A DNA stretch of 64,000 bases from Paracoccus chinensis (GTDB taxonomy: Bacteria; Pseudomonadota; Alphaproteobacteria; Rhodobacterales; Rhodobacteraceae), in assembly GCF_900102885.1 (NCBI RefSeq), contig NZ_FNGE01000003.1, positions 124,001 through 188,000 of the forward strand, in the 5' to 3' direction. Below, piece by piece: positions 1 through 9,203 of the stretch. A program made the translations under genes and the position numbers. Below the pieces are notes generated by a model. That model saw nothing but the letters and a program-made list of their open reading frames with translations, had not been told where the DNA came from and searched no databases. Each line of letters opens with the position of its first letter. Within the stretch, counting starts at the first letter, position 1.

Positions 1-47
1 GCCGGGTGAGGGCGCGCGCCTTCCGCGCGTCCCGCACGGCGCGCGGC

Positions 48-632
48 TCAGGCCTCGCGCGCGGCCTTGGTCGCCTTGGTCCACCAGACCAGTTCTTCCA
101 GCATCGACTTCAGCGAACCTTGCAGCACGCCCTCGATCTCGCTCATGGGGGCGTTCTGGCCGCCGCTCCAGACCTTGAAGAACTCGGACCCGCCGATGTG
201 GACGGCGTTGCGCAGCGGCACCATCTGCAGCTCGACCGCGACCTGCCGCAGATGTTCGAGCGAGCGGGCCCCGCCCATCGAGCCATAGGCCAGCGCGCCG
301 ACCGGCTTGCGGTTCCAGCCGACGTAGTCCTGGTCGAAGGCGTTCTTCACCGAGGCGGGCATCCCGTGGTTGTATTCCGCCAGAACGAACAGATAGCCGT
401 CGAACTCGGCCACCTTCTGCTGCCAGCGCACGGCGCGCGGGTCCTGCGAGGGGACATAGGCGTTCGAGGCCGCCTCGTCGAAGAAGGGCAGGTCATAGTC
501 GCGCAGGTCCACCAGCTCGAAGTCCAGCTCGGGATGGTCCTTGACCTTGTCCATCAGCCAGGCGGCGGGCTTGTCGGCGAAGCGGGCCTTGCGGGTCGAG
601 CCGATGATGACGGCGATGCGGGGCTTGGCCAT
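48..632 (-). CDS. NADPH-dependent FMN reductase (azoreductase/quinone reductase-like flavoprotein)
   Basis: Flavodoxin-like NAD(P)H:FMN oxidoreductase of about 194 residues, the usual size. The N-terminus reads IAVIIGSTRKARFADKPA, the FMN phosphate-binding loop of this family, and a YNHGMPASVKNAFD segment matches its second flavin-binding region. Such enzymes reduce flavins, quinones or azo compounds in the cytoplasm. I start at the internal ATG at 632, not the upstream in-frame ATG at 644, because GGAG lies six bases before 632. It is transcribed divergently from the HxlR regulator at 718, with a palindrome between them, so local control by that regulator is likely. The true substrate cannot be told from the sequence. 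Confidence 0.88.
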   Translation of the reverse strand: MAKPRIAVIIGSTRKARFADKPAAWLMDKVKDHPELDFELVDLRDYDLPFFDEAASNAYVPSQDPRAVRWQQKVAEFDGYLFVLAEYNHGMPASVKNAFDQDYVGWNRKPVGALAYGSMGGARSLEHLRQVAVELQMVPLRNAVHIGGSEFFKVWSGGQNAPMSEIEGVLQGSLKSMLEELVWWTKATKAAREA

Positions 633-647
633 TATGGTCTCCATGAT

Positions 648-682
648 TAACTAGGTTTCCGAAAGATACTTCGGATCAGTTA
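648..682. promoter_or_regulatory. Candidate operator: nested inverted repeats between FMN reductase and HxlR genes
   Basis: TCCGAA (658-663) and TTCGGA (670-675) form a perfect inverted repeat with a six-base spacer. An outer pair, TAACT (648-652) and AGTTA (678-682), encloses it nearly concentrically. The site is 15 bases from the reductase start and 35 from the hxlR start, and is more AT-rich than its surroundings. HxlR-family dimers bind this kind of site between divergent genes; binding here is inference. Confidence 0.55.
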
Positions 683-717
683 GAGAGCGGGAAAAGGCCC
701 CGCAAGAAGGCACCCTC

Positions 718-1104
718 ATGAAACCATGCGACACCCATGACACCGGAACCTGCCAGCGCATCAGCGAGATGCTGTCGCGCATCGGCGACAAGTGGACGCT
801 GCTGGTGGTCCGCGCCCTCGGACGCGGGCCGCGCCGGTTTTCCGCCCTGCGGCGCCAGCTGGGCAGCATTTCGCAGAAGATGCTGACCCGCACCCTGCGG
901 AACCTGGAACGCGACGGACTGGTCATCCGCACGGTGACGCCGACCACGCCGCCGCAGGTGGAATATGCGCTGACCACGATGGGCAAGGACCTGTTCGGCC
1001 CCATCGCCGCGCTGGCCGACTGGACGATCACCCATGCTGACTGCATCGACGCAGCGCGGGCGGCCTATGACGGGCGCGAGGCGTCGATTCAGCGCGCCGC
1101 ATAG
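718..1104 (+). CDS. HxlR-family winged-helix transcriptional regulator
   Basis: A 128-residue HxlR/MarR-like winged-helix protein. The family core is visible: the IGDKWTLLVVRALGRGPRRF helix region, then FSALRRQLGSISQKMLTRTLRNLERDG (recognition helix and wing). Cysteines at residues 4 and 12 precede the DNA-binding domain. Many HxlR proteins (YodB, HypR) carry an N-terminal cysteine that senses electrophiles or quinones and controls a neighbouring flavin reductase. The divergent FMN reductase fits that arrangement. Its 3' end overlaps by 16 bases the end of the convergent secreted-protein gene. Confidence 0.92.
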   Translation: MKPCDTHDTGTCQRISEMLSRIGDKWTLLVVRALGRGPRRFSALRRQLGSISQKMLTRTLRNLERDGLVIRTVTPTTPPQVEYALTTMGKDLFGPIAALADWTITHADCIDAARAAYDGREASIQRAA

Positions 1105-1595
1105 TCCATCAGCGCCCGGAACAACTCGGGAGGCAGGTTCTGCGGATCGGTGATGGTGATGGTCGTCCCGGGCGGCAGGCTGGCCGGGTCCGCGGGGCCG
1201 GCACCGGGGCTGGGAGTGATCGGCGTGGCCGCCGCCATGTCGCGCGGCAGCACGGGCGCGACGCCTCCGCCGGGCGCGGCGGCAAGGGGCGGCATCTGCG
1301 GCATCCCTTCGGCACGGATCGGTCCCTGTTCGGCCAGGGAACGGGCCTGCGCGGCGGCCAGTGCCTCCTCCATCTCGCGGCTGCGGCGCGCTTCGATCTG
1401 GGCAAGCTGGGCATTCACCTGCGCCTGCACGTCCTGCTGCATCTTCGCGGTGACCGCGCCAAGCTGGGCGTTCACGGCCTCGACCCCCTTGGAAAAGCCC
1501 TTGCGATAGGCCTCGTTCAGGGCGGCGGTGCAGTCCTGCGCCAAGGCGGGCAGGGCGGGCAGTATCAGGGTCAGGGCCAAAAGGGTCGGGCGCAT
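1089..1595 (-). CDS. Secreted hypothetical protein with coiled coil and Pro-rich tail
   Basis: A 168-residue protein of unknown function. I start at ATG 1595, since it begins a clear Sec signal peptide ([20 protein letters not shown], cleavage after AQ or nearby). The 69 residues that could be added upstream lack coding character. After the signal there is an Ala/Gln/Glu-rich helix of about 60 residues ([18 protein letters not shown] onward) likely to form a coiled coil, then a Pro/Ala/Gly-rich stretch, then a short tail ending [15 protein letters not shown]. It is probably periplasmic. No catalytic motif was recognised. Confidence 0.7.
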   Translation of the reverse strand: MRPTLLALTLILPALPALAQDCTAALNEAYRKGFSKGVEAVNAQLGAVTAKMQQDVQAQVNAQLAQIEARRSREMEEALAAAQARSLAEQGPIRAEGMPQMPPLAAAPGGGVAPVLPRDMAAATPITPSPGAGPADPASLPPGTTITITDPQNLPPELFRALMDYAAR

Positions 1596-1710
1596 GGGAA
1601 GCCTTGTCTTGCGGAAACCTGCCCGGCGAACGCCCCGGTGCCGCAAAGGGTTCGCGCAAGGGCGCATGCGACTCATGGACACGGGGCGCAACCTGTCCGA
1701 AAACAGGCGC

Positions 1711-3573
1711 ATGAAGAGATCCGACAACCCCGCCGATCCGTTCAAGAAAGCTCTGGCCGAGGCGACCCGCGCGCTGGCCGACGACCGCGAGCTGAACGTC
1801 ACCTACAGCGCCGACCCCTCGGGCGTCGCGGGCGACACGATGCGCCTGCCGCAGGTCAGCCGGCGCATGACGCGGGACGAGATCGTGCAGGCACGCGGCA
1901 CTGCGGACGCGCTGGCGATGAGGCTGCGCCACCACGACGACGCGACCCATGCCCGCTATGCGCCGACCGGCCCCATGGCGCGCGAGCTTTACGAGGCGAT
2001 GGAAACCGCCCGCTGCGAGGCCCTTGGCGCGCGCGACATGCCGGGCGCGCTGTCGAACATCGACGCCAAGCTGGGCGCCGAGGCCGACCGCAAGGGCTAT
2101 GGCCAGATCAAGGCGCCCGCCGATGCGCCGCTTTCGGTCGCAGCCGGTTATCTCGTGCGGCAGGCGGCGACGAACCGACCGCTTCCTTCCGCCGCGCAGC
2201 ACGTGGCCGACCTGTGGCGCCCCTTCGTGGAACAGCAGGCGGGCGGCGCGATGGCCGACGTGAACGCCGCGCTGGCCGATCAGGCGGCCTTCGCGCGGCT
2301 GTCGCGCAAGGTCATCGCCGACCTCGGCTATGGCGACCAGTTGGGCGACGATCCCGACGAGCCGCAGCAGGACGATTCCGACGAGAACGCCGAGCAGGAC
2401 GAGGAAGCCGGCGACAACCAGTCGCGCGAGCAGGAAGAAGGCGAGGACGCCGAGGCCAGCCCCGAGCAGAGCCAGGAGCGGACCCAGGACGAGCGGCAGG
2501 CGCAGGTGTCCCTGGATGACCAGTCCGACGAGGAACTGGTCGAGGACGCCGAGATGGCGGACAGTGAGATGCCGCCCGAACTGCCGCCGCCGGTGAGCGA
2601 GGCGAGCGCCGACTACAAGGTCTACACCCAGGCCTTCGACGAGGAGATCCGGGCCGAGGACCTGGCCGATCCGGCGGAACTCGAACGCCTGCGAGCTTAT
2701 CTGGACAAGCAGCTGGAACCCCTGCGCGGGGCGGTCAGCCGGCTGGCCAACAAGCTGCAGCGCCGGTTGCAGGCCCAGCAGAACCGCAGCTGGGAGTTCG
2801 ACAAGGAGGAAGGAACGCTTGATGCGGGCCGTCTGGCGCGGGTGGTGGCGAACCCGACGACTCCGCTGTCCTTCAAGTGGGAAAAGGACACCGAGTTCCG
2901 CGACACCGTCGTCACGATCCTGATCGACAACTCGGGATCCATGCGCGGGCGGCCGATCTCCATCGCCGCGATCTGCGCGGACGTGCTGGCGCGGACGCTG
3001 GAACGCTGTTCCGTCAAGGTGGAAATTCTCGGCTTCACCACCCGCGCCTGGAAGGGGGGGCAGAGCCGCGAGAAATGGCTTCAGGACGGCCGCCCTGCCA
3101 CGCCGGGCCGCCTGAACGACCTGCGCCACATCATCTACAAGGGCGCCGATGCGCCTTGGCGGCGGGTGCGCCCGAACCTCGGGTTGATGATGAAGGAAGG
3201 GCTGCTGAAGGAGAACATCGACGGCGAGGCGCTGGAATGGGCGCACCGGCGGCTCGTGCGGCGGTCCGAGGCGCGGCGCATCCTGATGGTGATCTCGGAC
3301 GGCGCGCCCGTGGACGATTCTACCCTGTCGGTGAACCCGGCGAGCTATCTGGAAAAGCATCTGCGCGACGTGATCGCCATGATCGAGCGGCGCGCCCAGG
3401 TCGAGCTGATCGCCATCGGCATCGGCCATGACGTGACGCGCTATTACCAGCGCGCGGTCACGATCACCGACGTGGACCAGTTGGCCGGCGCGATGACCGA
3501 GCAACTCGCCGGGCTGTTCGAAAGCGACCCGCGCAAGCGCGCGCGGGCTTTGGGCGGCGCGGCCCGGCGTTGA
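1711..3573 (+). CDS. cobT: Aerobic cobaltochelatase subunit CobT
   Basis: CobT (620 residues) is the MIDAS-bearing subunit of the ATP-dependent cobaltochelatase CobNST, which inserts cobalt into hydrogenobyrinic acid a,c-diamide in aerobic B12 synthesis. The N-terminus [20 protein letters not shown] matches the family and fixes the start at 1711. Earlier in-frame ATGs would add non-conserved sequence. A strongly acidic region covers about residues 210-265, and a von Willebrand A domain with the MIDAS motif DNSGS begins near residue 405. The partner cobS, often adjacent, is not seen in the window. The stop overlaps the TTG start of the next gene. Confidence 0.95.
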   Translation: MKRSDNPADPFKKALAEATRALADDRELNVTYSADPSGVAGDTMRLPQVSRRMTRDEIVQARGTADALAMRLRHHDDATHARYAPTGPMARELYEAMETARCEALGARDMPGALSNIDAKLGAEADRKGYGQIKAPADAPLSVAAGYLVRQAATNRPLPSAAQHVADLWRPFVEQQAGGAMADVNAALADQAAFARLSRKVIADLGYGDQLGDDPDEPQQDDSDENAEQDEEAGDNQSREQEEGEDAEASPEQSQERTQDERQAQVSLDDQSDEELVEDAEMADSEMPPELPPPVSEASADYKVYTQAFDEEIRAEDLADPAELERLRAYLDKQLEPLRGAVSRLANKLQRRLQAQQNRSWEFDKEEGTLDAGRLARVVANPTTPLSFKWEKDTEFRDTVVTILIDNSGSMRGRPISIAAICADVLARTLERCSVKVEILGFTTRAWKGGQSREKWLQDGRPATPGRLNDLRHIIYKGADAPWRRVRPNLGLMMKEGLLKENIDGEALEWAHRRLVRRSEARRILMVISDGAPVDDSTLSVNPASYLEKHLRDVIAMIERRAQVELIAIGIGHDVTRYYQRAVTITDVDQLAGAMTEQLAGLFESDPRKRARALGGAARR

Positions 3574-4766
3574 GCGACGGCCGCGGTCCCGCAGGGGCGC
3601 AGACGCGCCGGGCTGTCGCTGCGGTGACTCTGGCGCTCGTGCTGGCGCTGCCGGGCTGCGGGGTGGTGCCGATCCGGCTGGCCCCGGCCGTGCCCGCCGC
3701 TGCGCAACTGCAGGCCGAGCCCCCCGGCTATGCCCGCATCCGGGCCTTCGGGGACGAACTTGGCCCCAGCGGCGCCTCGTCCGACGACCTCGGGCGCGCG
3801 GCGCTTGCGCGGCTGCAGTCCAGCGAGCCGATCGACTTGCTGGCGCTGTCGGGCGGTGCCGATGCCGGGGCCTTCGGGGCGGGCGTGCTGAAGGGCTGGA
3901 CCCAGCGCGGCGACCGGCCCGAGTTCGACTATGTCACCGGCGTCTCGACCGGCGCGCTGATCGCGGCGCTGGCCTTTCTGGGCCCACGTTACGACGACGC
4001 GCTGGAGCGTTTCTACACCCGCACCACCGCCAGCGACGTCTTCATCCTGCGGCCACTGGCGGCGCTGGCGGGCGCGCCGTCGATCGGGGACAGCGCGCCA
4101 CTGCGCAACCAGATCAACCGGATCGTGACGCCCCGGATGGTGGCCGAGATCGCGGCCGAGCGCCGCAAGGGCCGGATGCTGCTGATCGGGACCACGAACC
4201 TCGACGCGCAGCGGCAGGTGATCTGGGACATCGGGCGGATCGCGGCCTCGGGCCAGCCGGACCGGGTGCAGCTGATCCGCGACATCCTGCTGGCCTCGGC
4301 CTCGGTGCCGGGTGCCTTTCCGCCCGTGACCATTGACGTGGTGGCGGACGGCCGGCACTATCAGGAACTGCACGTCGATGGCGGGGTCACGCGCGGCGTC
4401 TTCGCCTATCCGCCGGGCCTGCGGCTGCCGCCGCCCAAGGGGCCGCGCCGGATGTGGGTGATCCGCAACTCGAAGCTCGCGGCCGAATACGAGCCCACGC
4501 GGCAGGGAGTGGTTTCGATCGCAGAGCGCAGCCTGACCACGCTGATCAAGCACCAGTCCGTCGGCAACATCGCGGACATGCAGGCGCAGGCGCGGCGCGA
4601 CGGCTTCGGCTTCAATGTGACCGCAGTGCCGCCGAACCTTGCGCTGCCGCCCTACAAGCCCTTCGACGCGGCCTACATGAACACGCTGTTCCAGGCGGGG
4701 CTGGCGACGGGCCGCTCGGCTCATGGCTGGGCGGACGATGCCGGGCCGCTCATGGGGCAGCACTGA
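3570..4766 (+). CDS. Patatin-like phospholipase lipoprotein
   Basis: A 398-residue patatin-family lipid hydrolase, probably an outer-membrane or periplasmic lipoprotein: residues 14-30 are hydrophobic and end in the lipobox LALPGC. The oxyanion loop [10 protein letters not shown] is at about 94-103, the nucleophile motif GVSTG is at 124-128 (Ser126), and the catalytic Asp is in DGG at 270-272. The only start that keeps the signal peptide is TTG at 3570, which overlaps the cobT stop (TTGA), so translation is probably coupled to cobT. The substrate is unknown. The functional link to cobalamin synthesis is unclear and may be only positional. Confidence 0.85.
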   Translation: MSDGRGPAGAQTRRAVAAVTLALVLALPGCGVVPIRLAPAVPAAAQLQAEPPGYARIRAFGDELGPSGASSDDLGRAALARLQSSEPIDLLALSGGADAGAFGAGVLKGWTQRGDRPEFDYVTGVSTGALIAALAFLGPRYDDALERFYTRTTASDVFILRPLAALAGAPSIGDSAPLRNQINRIVTPRMVAEIAAERRKGRMLLIGTTNLDAQRQVIWDIGRIAASGQPDRVQLIRDILLASASVPGAFPPVTIDVVADGRHYQELHVDGGVTRGVFAYPPGLRLPPPKGPRRMWVIRNSKLAAEYEPTRQGVVSIAERSLTTLIKHQSVGNIADMQAQARRDGFGFNVTAVPPNLALPPYKPFDAAYMNTLFQAGLATGRSAHGWADDAGPLMGQH

Positions 4767-4782
4767 AGGAAAGGAACCGGGC

Positions 4783-6576
4783 ATGACCTGGCAGGAGTTT
4801 TCGGCCCCCTCGGACCCGGCGGCAAGCGGCCCGCGCCTGGCGGCGCTGAGGGCGCTGATGGCGCGCGAGGGGCTGGACGCCGTGATCGTGCCCCGCGCCG
4901 ACGCTTGGCAAGGCGAATACGTGGCGGATGCGGATGCGCGGTTGCGCTGGCTCACGGGCTTTTCCGGCAGTGCCGGCTTCGCCATGGTCACGGCGTCGCA
5001 GGCAGGAGTCTTCATCGACGGCCGCTATCGCGTGCAGGTCCGGGCCGAGGTGGACCCGGCGCTTTTCACCCCGGTGCCCTGGCCCGAAACCACGGCCAGC
5101 GCCTGGCTGAAGCAGGCGCTGCCGGAGGGCGGCGTGCTGGGTTATGACCCTTGGCTGCATACCCGCGCCGAGATCGAGGCGCTGGAGAAGGGCCTTGCGG
5201 GCAGCGGCATCATCCTGCGCGCCATCCCGAACCCTGTCGATGCGATCTGGTCCGACCGGCCCGCGCCCCCCACGGGTGCCGCGCGCATCCATGACGCGGC
5301 AGTGGCAGGGGCGACCCCGGCCGAGCGACGTGCACAGATCGCCAAGGTGCTGTCCGAGGCGGGGCAGGGCGCGGCGGTGCTGACCCTGCCGGACTCGATT
5401 GCCTGGCTGCTGAACATCCGAGGCGCCGACATTCCCCGGAACCCGGTCGTGCAGGCTTTTGCCACGATAGATGCGCAGGGGCGTGTCGGGCTTTACGCCG
5501 ATCCCGCCAAGTTCGACGCGCAGGTCCGCGCGCATCTGGGCAACGAGGTCACGATCTCGCCGCCGGATGGCTTCACGGCGGCTCTTGCCGCGCTCGACGG
5601 CCCGGTGCGGCTGGACGCCGACACCGCCCCCGAGGCCGTGTTCCGCGCCCTGGAGGAGGCGGGCGTCGAGATCGCCCGAGGCCGTGACCCCGTGGCACTT
5701 CCCAAGGCGCGCAAGACTCCCGCCGAGTTGGAGGGGATGCGCGCTGCCCATCGCCGCGACGCGGTGGCGATGATCCGGGCGCTGGCGTGGGTGGATGCGC
5801 AGGCGCCGGGCTGCATTACCGAGATCGACGTGGTCCGCACGCTGGAAGGCTTCCGGCGCGAGGCGGGGGCCATCGACATCAGCTTCGACACCATCTGCGG
5901 ATCGGGCCCAAACGGCGCCATCATGCATTATCGCGTGACCGAGGCCACCAACCGAACGGTGGGCGAGGGCGAATTGCTGCTGCTGGATTCCGGCGCGCAG
6001 TTCCCGGACGGCACGACCGACATCACTCGGACCATCGCCATCGGCGAGCCGCCCGAGGCGGCGCGGGACGCCTATACCCGCGTGTTGCAGGGGATGATCG
6101 GTCTCAGCCGGCTGCGCTTTCCCAAGGGCCTTGCAGGCCGCGACATCGAGGCGGTGGCCCGCGCGCCGCTGTGGTCGGCGGGCATGGATTTCGACCACGG
6201 GACCGGGCACGGCGTGGGTGCGGCGCTTTGCGTTCACGAGGGACCGTTGCGGATCTCGCGCCGGTCCGAGCTGCCGCTGGAGCCCGGCATGATCTTTTCC
6301 AACGAGCCCGGTTATTACCGCGAGGGCGAATGGGGCATCCGCATCGAGAACCTGGTGGCCGTTGAGCCCGCCCACAGCCCTGACAGGCGCGAGATGCTGG
6401 GTTTCGAGACGCTGACGCTGGTTCCCATCGACAAGCGCCTGATCGAGATCGGGATGTTGAGCCGCGCCGAGATCGCCTGGCTTGACGCCTATCACGCGCG
6501 GGTGCGGGACGAGATCGGGCCTCTGGCGCCGGACGAGGTGCGGCCGTGGCTGGAGCAGGCGACCGCGCCCCTGTAG
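4783..6576 (+). CDS. pepP: Xaa-Pro aminopeptidase, M24 family
   Basis: A 597-residue three-domain aminopeptidase P of the long cytosolic type (about 600 residues), which removes N-terminal residues before proline. Two creatinase-like N-terminal domains precede the pita-bread catalytic domain. The five expected metal ligands are all present: Asp402 (LLLLDSGA), Asp413 (TTDITRT), His476 (GTGHGVG), Glu508 (SNEPGYY) and Glu522 (GIRIENL). A good AAGGAA ribosome site precedes ATG 4783. It lies 16 bases after the patatin gene and is probably co-transcribed with it. A GC-rich hairpin repeat follows the stop. The symbol is by family only. Confidence 0.92.
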   Translation: MTWQEFSAPSDPAASGPRLAALRALMAREGLDAVIVPRADAWQGEYVADADARLRWLTGFSGSAGFAMVTASQAGVFIDGRYRVQVRAEVDPALFTPVPWPETTASAWLKQALPEGGVLGYDPWLHTRAEIEALEKGLAGSGIILRAIPNPVDAIWSDRPAPPTGAARIHDAAVAGATPAERRAQIAKVLSEAGQGAAVLTLPDSIAWLLNIRGADIPRNPVVQAFATIDAQGRVGLYADPAKFDAQVRAHLGNEVTISPPDGFTAALAALDGPVRLDADTAPEAVFRALEEAGVEIARGRDPVALPKARKTPAELEGMRAAHRRDAVAMIRALAWVDAQAPGCITEIDVVRTLEGFRREAGAIDISFDTICGSGPNGAIMHYRVTEATNRTVGEGELLLLDSGAQFPDGTTDITRTIAIGEPPEAARDAYTRVLQGMIGLSRLRFPKGLAGRDIEAVARAPLWSAGMDFDHGTGHGVGAALCVHEGPLRISRRSELPLEPGMIFSNEPGYYREGEWGIRIENLVAVEPAHSPDRREMLGFETLTLVPIDKRLIEIGMLSRAEIAWLDAYHARVRDEIGPLAPDEVRPWLEQATAPL

Positions 6577-6588
6577 GGCGAGGTTGCT

Positions 6589-6646
6589 GGGGGCGCTGCC
6601 CCCGTCGCCTCTGGCGACTCCCCCGGGATATTTCCGGACAGAAGAT
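6589..6646 (+). repeat. Dispersed double-hairpin intergenic element, copy A
   Basis: It begins 12 bases after the M24 peptidase stop. It consists of a perfect hairpin GGGGGC-GCT-GCCCCC (6589-6603), a second perfect hairpin GTCGCC-TCT-GGCGAC (6604-6618), then TCCCCCGGGATATTT (6619-6633) and a tail CCGGACAGAAGATC. The same architecture recurs at 27755-27810, 53744-53783 and 53810-53855. It may act in 3'-end formation or transcript stability. Confidence 0.75.
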
Positions 6647-6705
6647 CGGGCTTGAGGGCGCGGGGGCGCGCTGGCATCTTCCCTGCGCCTTCAAGGAGTC
6701 CGAAG

Positions 6706-8085
6706 ATGCCCATTTCCGAAGCCGTCCTGTCCGAGTTGCGCGCCATCCTGGGCGACCGGCTTTCCACCGGTGAGTCCGATCGCGAGCTGCATGGCGCCTC
6801 GGAAACCTTCCACCGCGCGCCGCCGCCCGATGCCGTGGCCTTCCCACTGAACACGGGGGAAGTCTCGCGCGTGCTGAAGGTCTGCAACGACAACGGCGTG
6901 CCGGTGATCGGCTGGGGCACCGGCACTTCTCTGGAGGGACACGCGCTGGCCGTCCATGGCGGGCTGGTGGTCGACCTGATGCGCATGGATCGCGTGCTGG
7001 AGGTCCGGGCCGAGGATATGCTGGCCGTGGTCCAGCCCGGCGTGACGCGCGAGGCACTGAACACGGAACTGAGGGCCACCGGGCTGATGTTCCCCGTGGA
7101 TCCAGGGGCCAATGCCTCGCTGGGGGGCATGGCTTCGACCCGGGCCAGCGGCACGACGGCAGTGCGCTATGGCACGATGCGGCAGAACATTCTGGCGCTG
7201 GAGGTCGTGCTGGCCGACGGGCGCGTGATCCGCACCGGCACCCGCGCCGCCAAGTCGAGCGCGGGCTATGACCTGACTGCGCTGATGGTGGGGTCCGAAG
7301 GCACCCTTGGCATCATCACCGAACTGACCCTGCGCCTGCACGGCCAGCCCGAGGACGTGGCCGCGGCCGTCTGCGCCTTCCCCTCGCTGACCGAGGCGGT
7401 GACCTGCGTGGCACAGACCATGCAGTTGGGCATCCCCATGGCGCGGATCGAGTTCATGGACCCGATGGCCATGCGCGCAATCAACCTGCAGATGGGCTCG
7501 GACTACCGCGAGGAGCCGCATCTGATGATCGAGTTCAACGGCTCGCCCGATGCGGTGCGCGCCAATGCCGAGGCTTTCGGCGAGATCGCGGCCGAGCACG
7601 GCGGGCAGAACTTCCAGTGGGCCTCGACGCTTGAGGAACGCAACCGCCTCTGGGCTGCGCGGCACAACAGCTACTGGGCCACGCTGAAGCTGCGTCCCGG
7701 CGCGACGGGTGTCGTCACCGACATCTGCGTGCCCATGTCCGAGCTTCCCGGCGCGGTGGCCGCCGCCGCCGCCGACATGGAGGAGGCGGGTATCCCCGGC
7801 AACATCGTGGGCCACGTCGGCGACGGCAACTTCCACACGCTGATGCTGGTCGAGCCCGGCAACACCGAGGAAATCACCACGGCTAAGCGCCTCGCCCGCC
7901 GCATGGCCGAGCGCGCGATCGCCGTCGGCGGCACGATCAGCGGCGAACATGGCATCGGCGTGGGCAAGCGCGACCTGATGCTGGACCAACATGGAGAGGC
8001 CTGCGCGGTCATGTCCGCGATCAAGCGGGCGCTTGATCCCAACAACATCATGAACCCCGGCAAGCTGCTGCCCGATTTCAACTGA
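6706..8085 (+). CDS. FAD-binding oxidoreductase, D-lactate dehydrogenase/GlcD type
   Basis: A 459-residue flavoprotein of the vanillyl-alcohol-oxidase fold. It has an N-terminal PCMH FAD-binding domain (PVIGWGTGTSLEGHALAVHG; VDPGANASLGGMASTRASGT) and a C-terminal FAD-linked oxidase domain (GHVGDGNFH; SGEHGIGVGKRDLM). Length and motifs fit the cytochrome-linked D-lactate dehydrogenases and the GlcD subunit of glycolate oxidase. It would oxidise a D-2-hydroxyacid and pass electrons to the respiratory chain. No glcE or glcF follows, which favours a stand-alone D-lactate or 2-hydroxyacid dehydrogenase. AAGGAG lies nine bases before ATG 6706, which rejects the upstream GTG/ATG extension. Confidence 0.9.
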   Translation: MPISEAVLSELRAILGDRLSTGESDRELHGASETFHRAPPPDAVAFPLNTGEVSRVLKVCNDNGVPVIGWGTGTSLEGHALAVHGGLVVDLMRMDRVLEVRAEDMLAVVQPGVTREALNTELRATGLMFPVDPGANASLGGMASTRASGTTAVRYGTMRQNILALEVVLADGRVIRTGTRAAKSSAGYDLTALMVGSEGTLGIITELTLRLHGQPEDVAAAVCAFPSLTEAVTCVAQTMQLGIPMARIEFMDPMAMRAINLQMGSDYREEPHLMIEFNGSPDAVRANAEAFGEIAAEHGGQNFQWASTLEERNRLWAARHNSYWATLKLRPGATGVVTDICVPMSELPGAVAAAAADMEEAGIPGNIVGHVGDGNFHTLMLVEPGNTEEITTAKRLARRMAERAIAVGGTISGEHGIGVGKRDLMLDQHGEACAVMSAIKRALDPNNIMNPGKLLPDFN

Positions 8086-8220
8086 TCGGGCACCCCCGGC
8101 ACGTCCTGACGGTTTCGTGAACAGGGCGTGCGTGGTGGCTTGCGGGCCGCAGGTGACTTTGTCCGGAATACGGTGAAATAGTCCGCCAAAAAGAAGCCAA
8201 AGAAACGGAATGAGGCGGAC

Positions 8221-9048
8221 ATGAAATCCTGGATCAAGGCGGCGGCGCTGCTCGCGGTTACGGCGCTGGCGGCTTGTGGCGGCGGGCCCACGCGGCAGGT
8301 GGTGACGGACATCAGCATCGGCTCGGGGCAGTCGGTGCAGGGCGGCTTCGTCGGGGGCGCGGTGCCGCTGCTGGGCGATACGGCGCCGCACGTCTGGACC
8401 AGCGGGCACCCCTACAACCACCAGGTCCACGGGGTGGACGTGTCCCGCTATCAGGGCAACGTGAACTGGCACCAGGCGCGGGGTGCAGGCATCAGCTTCG
8501 CCTTCATCAAGGCGACCGAGGGCGGGGACCACTCGGACCCCATGTTCCGCCGCTACTGGGCCGAGACGCGGGCCGCGGGCATCCCGCGGGGGGCGTATCA
8601 CTTCTACTACTTCTGCCGCTCGGGCGCCGAGCAGGCGGCCTGGTTCATGGCCAACGTGCCCCGCGAGCGCGGCGCGCTGCCGCCGGTGATCGATCTCGAA
8701 TGGAACCACCAGTCGCGCAACTGCCGCTACAAGCCCTCGGCCGAGGAGGTGCGGCGCGAGGTCAACATCATGATGTCGATGCTGCACCAGTATTACGGCC
8801 AGCGCCCGATCATCTACACCACGGTCGATTTCTACCGCGACACCGGGGTCCGTAGCGTGAATGCCGAGTTCTGGCTGCGCTCGGTCGCCGACCATCCGCG
8901 CGTCACCTATCCCGGCCAGCGGTGGAGCTTCTGGCAGTACACCGGCACCGGCACGGCGCCGGGCTTCACAGGCAACGTGGACCTGAACGCCTTTGCCGGC
9001 AACCGCGCCCAGTGGAACGGCTGGCTGTCGGCCCGGATGCAGCGCTGA
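8221..9048 (+). CDS. GH25 lysozyme-like lipoprotein
   Basis: A 275-residue glycoside hydrolase family 25 (Chalaropsis-type lysozyme) protein. The N-terminus is a lipoprotein signal ending ALAAC. The GH25 barrel starts at HGVDVSRYQG (Asp73), and the catalytic pair sits in VIDLEWN (Asp158, Glu160). KATEGGDHSDP and GAYHFYYF match family strands, and FWQYTGTG lies near the end. It would cleave the MurNAc-GlcNAc bond of peptidoglycan from the periplasmic side. It is flanked by unrelated genes and probably monocistronic. Whether it acts in cell-wall turnover or against competitors cannot be decided from the sequence. Confidence 0.9.
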   Translation: MKSWIKAAALLAVTALAACGGGPTRQVVTDISIGSGQSVQGGFVGGAVPLLGDTAPHVWTSGHPYNHQVHGVDVSRYQGNVNWHQARGAGISFAFIKATEGGDHSDPMFRRYWAETRAAGIPRGAYHFYYFCRSGAEQAAWFMANVPRERGALPPVIDLEWNHQSRNCRYKPSAEEVRREVNIMMSMLHQYYGQRPIIYTTVDFYRDTGVRSVNAEFWLRSVADHPRVTYPGQRWSFWQYTGTGTAPGFTGNVDLNAFAGNRAQWNGWLSARMQR

Positions 9049-9203
9049 GGGCCTGACTTGGCGCGCCCAGCCCTCGGGCGCGCCCTTCCGCCGGGCCAGG
9101 TTCCGGAATTTCTACGCAGGCGATTGCCTTGTGCCGTTCCGACCGGCTTGACTTGACTGCCGTCGCGGCGTTCATGCGGCACCGGACCACAAGAGGACGC
9201 GCC

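Noticed and set aside
676..3504. 942-codon open frame on the minus strand
   Set aside because: It is antisense to hxlR and cobT, is rich in Arg, Gly, His and Ala as expected for a shadow of GC-rich genes, and matches no family.
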